A DNA stretch of 9,755 nt, from the NCBI RefSeq assembly GCF_001298715.1, contig NZ_CDSC02000285.1, positions 1 to 9,755 of the forward strand, read 5' to 3'. Positions 1 through 6,298 of this stretch are shown piece by piece. The DNA is from Bathymodiolus azoricus thioautotrophic gill symbiont (lineage in GTDB: Bacteria; Pseudomonadota; Gammaproteobacteria; PS1; Pseudothioglobaceae). The position numbers and the translations under genes are program-made. Each line of letters opens with the position of its first letter. Position 1 is the first letter of the stretch. The notes beneath the pieces were generated by a model that was given only the letters and a program-made list of their open reading frames with translations, had not been told where the DNA came from and ran no database searches.

Positions 1-74
1 ACTAAGTAATATCGTTCTCAAATTAAGACGAAATTTAAAGAGGTTACCCTGTGTAAGGATTTCCAAATAATGAT
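1..74. other. Short edge region with no callable gene
   Basis: This stretch lies downstream of miaA at the window edge. One plus-strand frame is open from position 2 to a TAA at 68-70 (22 codons, rich in Arg/Lys/Leu), which could be the tail of a gene converging on miaA. One minus-strand frame is also open but has no ATG. Neither can be identified. In many gammaproteobacteria hfq follows miaA; no hfq start is visible in these 74 bases. I see no convincing hairpin with a T-run. Confidence 0.25.
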
Positions 75-1010
75 TCAGAGCGATAGGCGGGCGGAAGGTT
101 TTATAAATTGCATTGTTGCCTCAATGTTGTTGGTTGTTAAAATCAGCGCATTTTTTTCACTTCTTAGCCAAGTGCTTTGGCGTTTGCAGAGCTGGCGGGT
201 GGCAATGACGGCTTTTTCTATCATGGTTGCTTCGTTAATCTCATTGTTGAGATATTGCCATGCTTGGCGGTAGCCAACACAGCGGATAGAGGGCAAGTTT
301 TCGTGTAAATTTGGGTTTTGTTTTAGAGTTTTTGCTTCTTCTAGAAAGCCGTTTTCCATCATGGATAAAAAGCGCGCTTCGATACGCCTGTGTAGTTCAG
401 CTCGTTCGGGCATGAGGATAATTTTTTTGATGGGGTAGTTGATACTAGGTTGTTTGTTGCCTTGTAGTTCGCTTAGAGTTTTACCGCTGAGCTCAAACAC
501 TTCTAATGCACGGGTAATGCGTTGAGAGTCATTTGGATGAATGCGATTTGCAGCTTGCGGGTCAATTTGTTTTAAGTCTTTATGTAGTGTGGCAGAGCCT
601 TTTTCTTGGTGTAGTTGGTTAAATTTTTCTTTGGATTTTTTGGTGGATTCTGGTAGGTTAGAGAGCCCATGTTCAAGCGCGTTAAAATAAAATGAAGTGC
701 CACCAACTAAGATGGGTGTTTCGCCATTTTTAAAGGCAGTTTCGATTTGTTTGTTGGCATCGTGTACAAAATCAAAAGCTGAGTAAGTGTCTTCTGGGTT
801 ACAAATATCAATTAAATGATGCGGATATTTCTCTAAGATTGTTTTATTGGGCTTGGCAGTGCCGATGTCCATGCCTTTGTAAATGAGTGCTGAATCAACG
901 CTGATGATTCTTGTTTTGAATTTATCTGCCAGTTGAATAGCTAAATCGGTCTTACCTGAGGCGGTAGGTCCCATTAAAAATACAACAGTTTTATTTGGTA
1001 TTTGTGACAT
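75..1010 (-). CDS. miaA: tRNA dimethylallyltransferase (MiaA)
   Basis: MiaA transfers a dimethylallyl group from dimethylallyl diphosphate to N6 of A37 in tRNAs that read codons starting with U; it is cytosolic. The 311-residue length is normal for the family. Visible motifs are the P-loop GPTASGKT (residues 14-21), the following SVDSALIYKGMDIGTAKP segment (about 37-54) with the conserved Asp39, the LVGGTSFYFNAL segment (101-112), the HPNDSQRITRALEVF segment (158-172) and, near the C-terminus, VGYRQAWQYL (245-254) and TRQLCKRQSTWLR (271-283). The ATG at 1010-1008 places the P-loop at the usual distance from the N-terminus, but there is no clear Shine-Dalgarno sequence before it. The gene is transcribed divergently from the reductase gene across 83 bp. 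Its substrate DMAPP comes from the MEP pathway, two enzymes of which (IspD, IspF) are encoded at the other end of this window. The usual neighbours mutL and hfq are not seen. Confidence 0.97.
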   Translation of the reverse strand: MSQIPNKTVVFLMGPTASGKTDLAIQLADKFKTRIISVDSALIYKGMDIGTAKPNKTILEKYPHHLIDICNPEDTYSAFDFVHDANKQIETAFKNGETPILVGGTSFYFNALEHGLSNLPESTKKSKEKFNQLHQEKGSATLHKDLKQIDPQAANRIHPNDSQRITRALEVFELSGKTLSELQGNKQPSINYPIKKIILMPERAELHRRIEARFLSMMENGFLEEAKTLKQNPNLHENLPSIRCVGYRQAWQYLNNEINEATMIEKAVIATRQLCKRQSTWLRSEKNALILTTNNIEATMQFIKPSARLSL

Positions 1011-1093
1011 AAAAGGACTTTGAATTACTAGACATTAATTGACATAACCTACATTATAATATCAGCACTAATAAAAGTCTCATAGAATAAACG
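1011..1093. promoter_or_regulatory. Divergent promoter region, miaA / reductase operon
   Basis: This is the only spacer in the window between divergent genes that is fully contained. It carries a consensus -10 hexamer TATAAT on the plus strand at 1055-1060, 33 bp before the reductase ATG. Because the sequence ATTATAAT (1053-1060, T at 1054 onward) is its own reverse complement, TATAAT also occurs on the minus strand at 1059-1054, facing miaA. No good -35 lies 16-18 bp upstream for either direction; the nearest plus-strand candidate is TAGACA at 1029-1034 (20-bp spacer). A perfect TTGACA at 1039-1044 is only 10 bp from the -10. A shared or overlapping promoter core is inferred, not shown. Confidence 0.5.
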
Positions 1094-2104
1094 ATGTTTA
1101 CAATTGAAAATCAAGTAACTGGTAAAGTTTTTAGAACCGATGGTGATAGTGCTATTTTGGATGATGCGCTTATCCATGGATTAAATTTCCCTTATGGTTG
1201 TCAAAAAGGCTTTTGTGGAAAATGCAAGGCGACGATTATTGAGGGCGAAGTGGGTTACGAAGGTGGTATTCCGAATGGTATCACCCCTGAAGAGGTGGCT
1301 GATGGCATGGCACTGTTGTGCCAGTGTCGTGCTAAATCTGATGTGGCACTGGTGATTGATGAACTCAATAGTGTGGCAGATATTGAGGTGAGAACACTAC
1401 CTTGCAAGGTGCAAAGTATTGAGCGCCTTAATCATGATGTGACACAGATATTTTTAAAAATTCCAAATGCGGAGTCCTTGCAATATTTGGCAGGGCAGTA
1501 TATTGATTTAATCCACCCTGATTTTGAGCCTCGGGCTTTTTCTATTGCTAATGCACCAGGTAATGATGGCTTGATAGATCTGCATGTGCGTTTGATTGAA
1601 GGGGGTAAATTCACCAATTTTATTTTTAATCAATTAAGGGAAAAGTCGCTATTGCAATTGGAAGGACCTAAAGGGGATTTCTTCTTTAGAGAAGACAGTA
1701 AAAAGCCTGTTATTTTAATGGCTGGCGGTACAGGGTTTGCACCGATTAAATCCATTGTTGAGCATGCGATTGCCACTAAACTTGATCGATCAATTTACAT
1801 TTATTGGGGGGTGCGTAACGAGGTGGATTTGTATATGGATTTACCTCAGCAGTGGGCGAATGAAAATGATAACATTCATTTTGTGCCCGTGTTGTCGCAG
1901 TCCAATGAAGATTGGCAGGGTAGAAAAGGCTTTGTACATAAAAGCATATTGAGAGATTTTGAGGATTTAACGGGGTATGAGATTTATGCGTGTGGGCCAC
2001 CAGAGATGGTCAAGTCTGCGGCTAAAAGTTTTGTTGAGCAAGGTATGATTCAGGATAATTTCTTTTCAGATGCCTTTGTTTTTGCCTTTACAGGAAAGAA
2101 ATAA
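1094..2104 (+). CDS. NAD(P)H-dependent flavin/2Fe-2S ferredoxin reductase (CDP-6-deoxy-glucoseen reductase-like)
   Basis: This is a single-chain electron-transfer reductase moving electrons from NAD(P)H through a flavin to a plant-type [2Fe-2S] centre and on to an unknown acceptor. Domains in order: an N-terminal ferredoxin domain (about 1-95) with the four cluster cysteines Cys36, Cys41, Cys44 and Cys76 in C-x4-C-x2-C-x31-C spacing; a flavin-binding beta-barrel (about 100-200) with the R-x-F-S type motif RAFSIAN at 147-153; and a nucleotide-binding domain with GGTGFAPIKS (211-220) and CGPPEMV (300-306). This architecture matches the AscD/phenol-hydroxylase-reductase group; such genes are often annotated as CDP-6-deoxy-delta-3,4-glucoseen reductase, but no deoxysugar genes are present, so that specific role is doubtful. 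It heads the plus-strand cluster, and its TAA stop overlaps the bolA ATG by one base (TAATG), implying coupled translation. The Shine-Dalgarno sequence before its own ATG is weak. Confidence 0.94.
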   Translation: MFTIENQVTGKVFRTDGDSAILDDALIHGLNFPYGCQKGFCGKCKATIIEGEVGYEGGIPNGITPEEVADGMALLCQCRAKSDVALVIDELNSVADIEVRTLPCKVQSIERLNHDVTQIFLKIPNAESLQYLAGQYIDLIHPDFEPRAFSIANAPGNDGLIDLHVRLIEGGKFTNFIFNQLREKSLLQLEGPKGDFFFREDSKKPVILMAGGTGFAPIKSIVEHAIATKLDRSIYIYWGVRNEVDLYMDLPQQWANENDNIHFVPVLSQSNEDWQGRKGFVHKSILRDFEDLTGYEIYACGPPEMVKSAAKSFVEQGMIQDNFFSDAFVFAFTGKK

Positions 2105-2412
2105 TGAGCGATATGCAACAACACTTGACAGAACAACTGAGTATTGCACTTAATCCGGTGCATTTAGAGGTTACCAATGAGTCTAATAATCATTCTGGAC
2201 CTGCAACCGAATCACATTTTAAATTGGTGGTGGTGAGTGATTATTTTATTGATCTTAAACTGATTGATAGACACCGATTTATCAATCAATTATTTAAAGA
2301 AGAATTAAACCATATTCATGCTTTAGCGATGCATACTTACACGCCAGATGAGTGGGAGATGAAAAATGGTGCACCTGATTCTCCTAAGTGTTCAGGAGGC
2401 TCAAAATCTTAA
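2104..2412 (+). CDS. bolA: BolA family protein
   Basis: This 102-residue protein matches the classic BolA family across its whole length. The conserved segment HLEVTNES (20-27), the GPATESHFKLVVVS block (32-45), the RHR helix start (56-58), and IHALAMHTYTPDEW (71-84) are all present, ending in the typical Ser/Gly-rich tail with Cys96. BolA proteins act with monothiol glutaredoxins in handling or sensing [2Fe-2S] clusters and have been linked to morphology and stress responses; His77 lies in the region that usually supplies a cluster ligand. An AGGAAAG sequence about 7 bases before the ATG is a good ribosome site, and the start overlaps the stop of the reductase gene by one base. The 3' end overlaps the chosen start of the lytic transglycosylase gene by 25 bp. 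Lying next to an Fe-S reductase is consistent with a shared Fe-S theme, which is inference. Confidence 0.94.
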   Translation: MSDMQQHLTEQLSIALNPVHLEVTNESNNHSGPATESHFKLVVVSDYFIDLKLIDRHRFINQLFKEELNHIHALAMHTYTPDEWEMKNGAPDSPKCSGGSKS

Positions 2413-3965
2413 GATTCATTCCATTGCTTTTGTCTTTTTTATTGAGCTCTTGTTCTATTCAAAATAATGTAAAGCCAGAACAAAAAAAAATAGTTGAAAT
2501 ATCTGAGCGCTCTACTTTAGCTTATCAAAAACCACCTGTACAATTAAGTGAAAATGATTTGTGGAAGCGTATTTCTAAGGGAAGTACGCTAAAGCCTCGC
2601 TCCCAAAAAGATTTGTATTGGCATATTAAATGGTTTAAGGATAACCCTGATCATTTAACGCGAGTTACCAAACGCGCTGGACCTTATTTGCATTTAGTGG
2701 TTAGAGAAGTAGAAAAAGCAGGCTTACCGATTGAGTTGGCGCTATTGCCAATTATTGAGTCGGCATATTATCCATTTTCTTACTCACACGGCACAGCGTC
2801 GGGCTTATGGCAGTTTATTCCTGATACGGGAAAACTCTATGGACTAAAGCAGAATTATTGGGTGGATGAGCGCCGTAGTGTGATTCACTCAACGCGTTCG
2901 GCAGTCAAGTATTTGAAGGATTTGCACGCCTTATTTAAGGGGGATTGGTTATTGGCGATTGCCAGTTATAATTCTGGACCGGGTAGGGTAAAAAGGGCAG
3001 TCGCTAAGAACAAAGCCAAAGGTAAAAAAGCAGATTTTTGGAATATCTCTCTACCTAGGGAAACCGAAGGTTATGTGCCAAGATTGTTAGCAGTGGCAGA
3101 GTTGATTAGAAACCCACATAAATATGGACAAACGATTACCCCTGTTGCCAATAAGCCAAAACTTGAGTCAGTGTATGTATATTCACAATTGGATTTATCA
3201 CTAATTTCTCAGTGGACTGGGCTAAGTTTAGATGAGATTTATACGCTGAATCCTGATTTAAATCGTTGGGCAACGCCAGATGTTTTCCGTTATGAACTAT
3301 TACTGCCAATTGAAAAAGTGGCAGGCTTTAAAAAAGCGCGTTCGGCTTACCCCAAGAAAAAACAGCTAAATTATAAGCGTTATACGATTAAATCAGGCGA
3401 CAATCTGAATAAGTTGGCAAAATTTTTTAATTCATCAGTGGCTTATATTAAGAACATTAATAATATAGAAGGCCTGAAAATTAAACACGGTGAAAAAATC
3501 ATTATCCCTATTCCTAAAAAATCCAAAAACTATTACTCATTATCTAAAGACCAGCGTACAGAGCAGCGGTTAAATAGCCAAAAACACGGTAAAAAAATCA
3601 TCCATAAAGTTGTTAAAGGTGAAAATTTGTGGCTGATATCTAATCGTTATGATGTGCCTGCTAAAAGCATTATTAAATGGAATCATTTGTTTAATGCCAT
3701 CAAAGGACTACAAATCGGGCAAAAATTAATAATTTGGCAGGTATCGAAAGTTAAAGCATCAAAACTGAAAAATCTCACTAAAATTGGTGTGAATGTTAAA
3801 AGAACGATAACTTATCGTGTTAGGGCTGGCGATAACTTATCGGCAATTGCACATAAATTTGGTGTGCGCGTATCGCAACTGCTCAAGTGGAATAAATTGT
3901 TTATTAAAAAGCCACTGAAAATTGGCAAGAAGCTTAAAATTATCAAATCCATCGTTAAACAATAA
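2388..3965 (+). CDS. mltD: Membrane-bound lytic murein transglycosylase D-like lipoprotein with three LysM repeats
   Basis: Lytic transglycosylases of this family cleave the MurNAc-GlcNAc bond of peptidoglycan, leaving 1,6-anhydro-MurNAc ends. The protein begins with a basic n-region, a hydrophobic stretch and the lipobox LSSC with the lipidated Cys at residue 22, so it should be anchored in the outer or inner membrane facing the periplasm. The SLT catalytic domain spans about 100-245: the catalytic Glu is Glu124 in IIESAYYPFSYS, followed by SGLWQFIP (138-145) and SYNSGPGRV (193-201). Three LysM glycan-binding modules follow at about 331-374, 405-449 and 475-518, separated by Lys-rich linkers. 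The 525-residue length fits an MltD with its full LysM tail. An in-frame TAA at 2385-2387 directly precedes the GTG at 2388, so this is the most upstream possible start; it gives the best signal peptide but overlaps bolA by 25 bp and lacks a Shine-Dalgarno sequence upstream. An ATC at 2406 behind AGGAGG is the alternative. Confidence 0.93.
   Translation: MFRRLKILRFIPLLLSFLLSSCSIQNNVKPEQKKIVEISERSTLAYQKPPVQLSENDLWKRISKGSTLKPRSQKDLYWHIKWFKDNPDHLTRVTKRAGPYLHLVVREVEKAGLPIELALLPIIESAYYPFSYSHGTASGLWQFIPDTGKLYGLKQNYWVDERRSVIHSTRSAVKYLKDLHALFKGDWLLAIASYNSGPGRVKRAVAKNKAKGKKADFWNISLPRETEGYVPRLLAVAELIRNPHKYGQTITPVANKPKLESVYVYSQLDLSLISQWTGLSLDEIYTLNPDLNRWATPDVFRYELLLPIEKVAGFKKARSAYPKKKQLNYKRYTIKSGDNLNKLAKFFNSSVAYIKNINNIEGLKIKHGEKIIIPIPKKSKNYYSLSKDQRTEQRLNSQKHGKKIIHKVVKGENLWLISNRYDVPAKSIIKWNHLFNAIKGLQIGQKLIIWQVSKVKASKLKNLTKIGVNVKRTITYRVRAGDNLSAIAHKFGVRVSQLLKWNKLFIKKPLKIGKKLKIIKSIVKQ
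2394..2399 (+). promoter_or_regulatory. AGGAGG motif at the bolA/mltD junction
   Basis: A perfect AGGAGG lies inside the last codons of bolA, where it encodes part of the conserved Gly-Gly-Ser tail. It falls after, not before, the GTG chosen as the mltD start (2388). At normal spacing (6 bases) it would serve the non-standard codon ATC at 2406. It may be only bolA coding sequence, or a real ribosome site for an unusual mltD start; the sequence alone cannot decide. Confidence 0.3.
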
Positions 3966-3974
3966 GACAATTAA

Positions 3975-4667
3975 ATGCATCAATTACCTATTCATAAAAT
4001 TTTTGTAGCGGGTTTTGCATTTGCTACGGTGCATTGGAAAAAGATACTAGAGATTTCTATTATTCCAGTGTTAATTTCTCTACCGTTGTTAATGTCAGCA
4101 CCAGAATTAATAGCATTAGCGAAACAAATGTTTGCTAACAAGTTGTCTGAGCCACCTATTTTTCTAGACAATACAGGGCTTTATCTTGCCTTGTTTTTCT
4201 ATGGACATCTTTCTTTGTCTATTAATCTTTATCGTTTAGTTGTTCTAGGTGAGCAATCGGTAAGTATTTTGCCAGTTTTAGAGTTTGCTAAGATTGCACG
4301 ATTTATTGGTTTAACACTATTGGTTGGCTTTGTGAGTATGGCGACACTTATCATGAATAATTTATTGTGGCTATCATTGTTAATATCTTTTTTAGTGGTG
4401 CCAATCACGCTTAATTTTGTCAATATTGCGATTGGTAATCCTATTAAATATCGTTGGGAATTATCGTTTCCTGCGCAGTTGAATTTGTTCTTTTTGCAGG
4501 TGGTTGTGCCCATGTTAATCGTTTTGTTGTTTGGCTCTTTATCTCGTATGCTTGCTTTAGACATAGGGGTGGAGTGGGCAGCAAGAGTGCTGGCATTTTA
4601 TTGGAGTTCAATTACATTGGCGTTGTGTTATCAGTTAATCACTAAAGAGTCTCAATCTAATACTTAA
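3975..4667 (+). CDS. Unrecognised multi-pass inner-membrane protein
   Basis: I do not recognise this 230-residue protein. It is highly hydrophobic, with about six likely membrane segments near residues 24-42, 68-88, 109-127, 128-150, 168-188 and 200-222. Charges between them are few; basic residues at 22-23 and around 106-109 could set topology. There is no signal peptide separate from the first segment and no obvious catalytic motif. It starts 9 bp after the mltD stop with only a weak ribosome site, so it is probably co-transcribed with mltD. Its final codons overlap the 3' end of the facing ftsQ by 11 bp. Coding status is supported by its length, the tight operon-like spacing and the consistent membrane-protein composition. 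Position next to a cell-wall hydrolase and opposite a wall-synthesis operon makes an envelope role possible, but that is guilt by association only. Confidence 0.85.
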   Translation: MHQLPIHKIFVAGFAFATVHWKKILEISIIPVLISLPLLMSAPELIALAKQMFANKLSEPPIFLDNTGLYLALFFYGHLSLSINLYRLVVLGEQSVSILPVLEFAKIARFIGLTLLVGFVSMATLIMNNLLWLSLLISFLVVPITLNFVNIAIGNPIKYRWELSFPAQLNLFFLQVVVPMLIVLLFGSLSRMLALDIGVEWAARVLAFYWSSITLALCYQLITKESQSNT

Positions 4668-5427
4668 AAGTAAAGCCTTTTGGGTATCTCATATCAAAGG
4701 TGGCTTTATCCAATTTTTTGCGTGCCACTTTTTTTCTAAGTTTTTTGTAGGTTTTTAAAAAGCGTGCCAAACGCTGTTTTTTTTGTTGATAACCCAAATT
4801 CACTTTAATATTTGGCTTAAATGTAAGTTGATCAATGTGCGTTTTAGAAAATGATTTGATGGGCATTTTCCCAGCTTGTTTTTGATAATCTTGATAATCT
4901 TGGTAAAGTTGCATGACGATTTCTTTTTTTGCTTTAGAGTGTGCTAATGGCGCTTCAGATTTAACAGTTTTTTGAGGGGTAAATAATTCACCGTTATTAG
5001 ATATATAGCCTGTGCAATGAAGTGTTTTCTTTTTTTTGCAATCATTATTTTCCCAACGCATTGCGATTTGTTGAGACTTAATTTTAATTTGAATATCGTT
5101 AGAAAGCCACTGCTCGGTGATATGTGCTTTAGCAACCCACGGTTGAAATTCTAATATTTGCTTAATTTTATCTGTGTCAAATTGGTATTTATTGTCAGTG
5201 AGTGAGTGGATGCTTTTTTTTAACACTATTGGTGCAATTGGTAATTGACTATCAATTTCCCAATGAATTTTCGCCTTTAAAAAAGGGCTCTCCATAACGC
5301 TCAGTACACCCCATACAATTAACCCTATGGTGCTAAGAATAGCAAAACTGATAGCCAGTGGCTTTATTTCCCCCCCACGCGTTTTTGTGCGTTTGTTGAA
5401 TTTAGACCTGCGTTTTTTTTTAGCCAT
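4657..5427 (-). CDS. ftsQ: Cell division protein FtsQ
   Basis: FtsQ is the bitopic divisome protein that joins FtsB/FtsL and links early and late division proteins at the septum. I chose the ATG at 5427-5425 (256 residues): it overlaps the ddl stop by 8 bp (ATGGCTAA) and gives the expected very basic cytoplasmic tail (MAKKKRRSKFNKR). An in-frame ATG 27 bp further upstream adds an untypical Trp/Cys-containing segment. One membrane segment lies at about 23-45, then a POTRA-like domain (about 52-110) with the PWVAKAHITEQW motif (96-107), and a beta domain ending in the characteristic FDMRYPKGFTFKY (244-256). Unusual points are a Cys-Lys-rich insertion with Cys130 and Cys138, a DYQ-type repeat near 175-182, and a strongly basic stretch at about 215-241. 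It is the last gene of the operon; ftsA, which normally follows ftsQ, is absent here. Its final codons overlap those of the convergent membrane-protein gene. Confidence 0.92.
   Translation of the reverse strand: MAKKKRRSKFNKRTKTRGGEIKPLAISFAILSTIGLIVWGVLSVMESPFLKAKIHWEIDSQLPIAPIVLKKSIHSLTDNKYQFDTDKIKQILEFQPWVAKAHITEQWLSNDIQIKIKSQQIAMRWENNDCKKKKTLHCTGYISNNGELFTPQKTVKSEAPLAHSKAKKEIVMQLYQDYQDYQKQAGKMPIKSFSKTHIDQLTFKPNIKVNLGYQQKKQRLARFLKTYKKLRKKVARKKLDKATFDMRYPKGFTFKY
4882..4908 (-). repeat. Short 9-bp tandem repeat inside ftsQ
   Basis: TTGATAATC occurs twice in direct succession (4882-4890 and 4891-4899), followed by a degenerate third unit TTGGTAAAG (4900-4908). On the coding strand it encodes a Tyr-Gln-Asp type repeat in the periplasmic domain of FtsQ. 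The unit is a multiple of three, so copy-number change would keep the frame. Confidence 0.7.
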
Positions 5428-6298
5428 TGAGAATCGCCAACACCAATTCATCAAAACTTAAACCAAATGCTTTAGCGGCCATGGGTACCAGTGAGTGAGA
5501 AGTCATACCAGGTACGGTGTTGATTTCTAATAAATAAGGCGCGTTTTTTTTGTCCAAAATGAAGTCAACACGCCCCCAAGTTTTTGCACCCATCACATCA
5601 AATGCTTGCATGGCAATTTCTTGCAAGTGTTTTTCTTCTGCATTTGAGAGTCCACATGGAGATAAATATTGTGTTGTATCAGATAGGTATTTGGACTGGT
5701 AATCATAAAATCCTTGATCTACTTTAATTTGAACCACTGGTAAAGGTTTGCCATTGAGAATTGAAACAGTATATTCATTGCCTTCTATCCACTTTTCAAT
5801 GAGTGCGGTATTGTCATATTTAAAGGCTAATTTTAAAGCAGGTTTTAGTTGCGACATATCTTCAACTTTGCTAATACCCACACTTGATCCTTCCAATATT
5901 GGCTTAACTGCCCAAGGTAGTGGAAAATCAATCTCAGGTATTACCTGTCCAGCATTGGCAACAACCCAAGGCGATAGTGCTAAATCGTATTGCTTCCAAA
6001 TGTTTTTGGTTTTGGCTTTATTCATACATTGCTCGGATGCATTTGCATTTGAGCCTGTGTAGGCAATATTATGCTTCTCAAGTTGCCTTTGAATAGCGCC
6101 ATCTTCACCGCCACGACCATGCAATGCGATAAAAGCCTTGTCAAAATTCTGAGTCCAAAGTTCCTCAAGATTATCACCCAACCAGTCAAACTTAAAGCAA
6201 TCAATGTTTTGGTTTTCTAAGGACTTATAAATAGATTCTCCACTGTTTAATGAGACATCTCGCTCGGTTGAGTTGCCACCCATTAATATTGCTATCAT
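5420..6298 (-). CDS. ddl: D-alanine--D-alanine ligase
   Basis: Ddl joins two D-alanines with ATP in the cytosol, giving the dipeptide added by MurF to the peptidoglycan stem. The 292-residue protein is a little shorter than the roughly 300-310 usual for DdlB, mainly at the ends. Key features: the N-terminal MGGNSTERDVSLNSG (7-20) with Glu12; HGRGGEDGAIQ (60-70); the ATP-grasp segment VKPILEGSSVGISKV (131-145) with the Ser pair 138-139; FYDYQSKYLSD (197-207) of the active-site loop; and the metal/substrate end LLEINTVPGMTSHSLVPMAA (256-275). The Tyr in the loop after FYDYQSK fits the D-Ala-D-Ala (not D-Ala-D-lactate) type of enzyme. The ATG overlaps the murB stop (ATGA, 6298-6295), and the stop overlaps the ftsQ start. 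No Shine-Dalgarno sequence precedes it, so reinitiation after murB is likely. The murB-ddl-ftsQ order is that of the conserved dcw cluster. Confidence 0.97.
   Translation of the reverse strand: MIAILMGGNSTERDVSLNSGESIYKSLENQNIDCFKFDWLGDNLEELWTQNFDKAFIALHGRGGEDGAIQRQLEKHNIAYTGSNANASEQCMNKAKTKNIWKQYDLALSPWVVANAGQVIPEIDFPLPWAVKPILEGSSVGISKVEDMSQLKPALKLAFKYDNTALIEKWIEGNEYTVSILNGKPLPVVQIKVDQGFYDYQSKYLSDTTQYLSPCGLSNAEEKHLQEIAMQAFDVMGAKTWGRVDFILDKKNAPYLLEINTVPGMTSHSLVPMAAKAFGLSFDELVLAILNG

Noticed and set aside
1039..1060. TTGACA (1039-1044) followed by TATAAT (1055-1060) as a consensus promoter pair
   Set aside because: The spacer is only 10 bp, far from the 16-18 bp needed for sigma-70 binding, so the two hexamers cannot act as a pair.
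4229..4564. A 111-codon open frame on the minus strand opposite the membrane-protein gene
   Set aside because: It lies wholly antisense to a better-supported gene, has a low-complexity Asn/Thr/Lys composition typical of a reversed membrane-protein frame, and has no motif or ribosome site.
4666..4682. AAAAG...CTTTT hairpin just after the membrane-protein stop as a terminator
   Set aside because: The stem is 5 bp and mostly A-T, no T-run follows, and it lies within ftsQ coding sequence.
5428..5454. Upstream ATG extending FtsQ by nine residues
   Set aside because: The added residues are not FtsQ-like and would deepen the overlap with ddl to 35 bp; the inner ATG gives the usual basic tail and an overlap like those elsewhere in the operon.
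5748..6062. A 104-codon plus-strand frame opposite ddl
   Set aside because: ddl is certain from its motifs, and the opposing frame has no recognisable domain.
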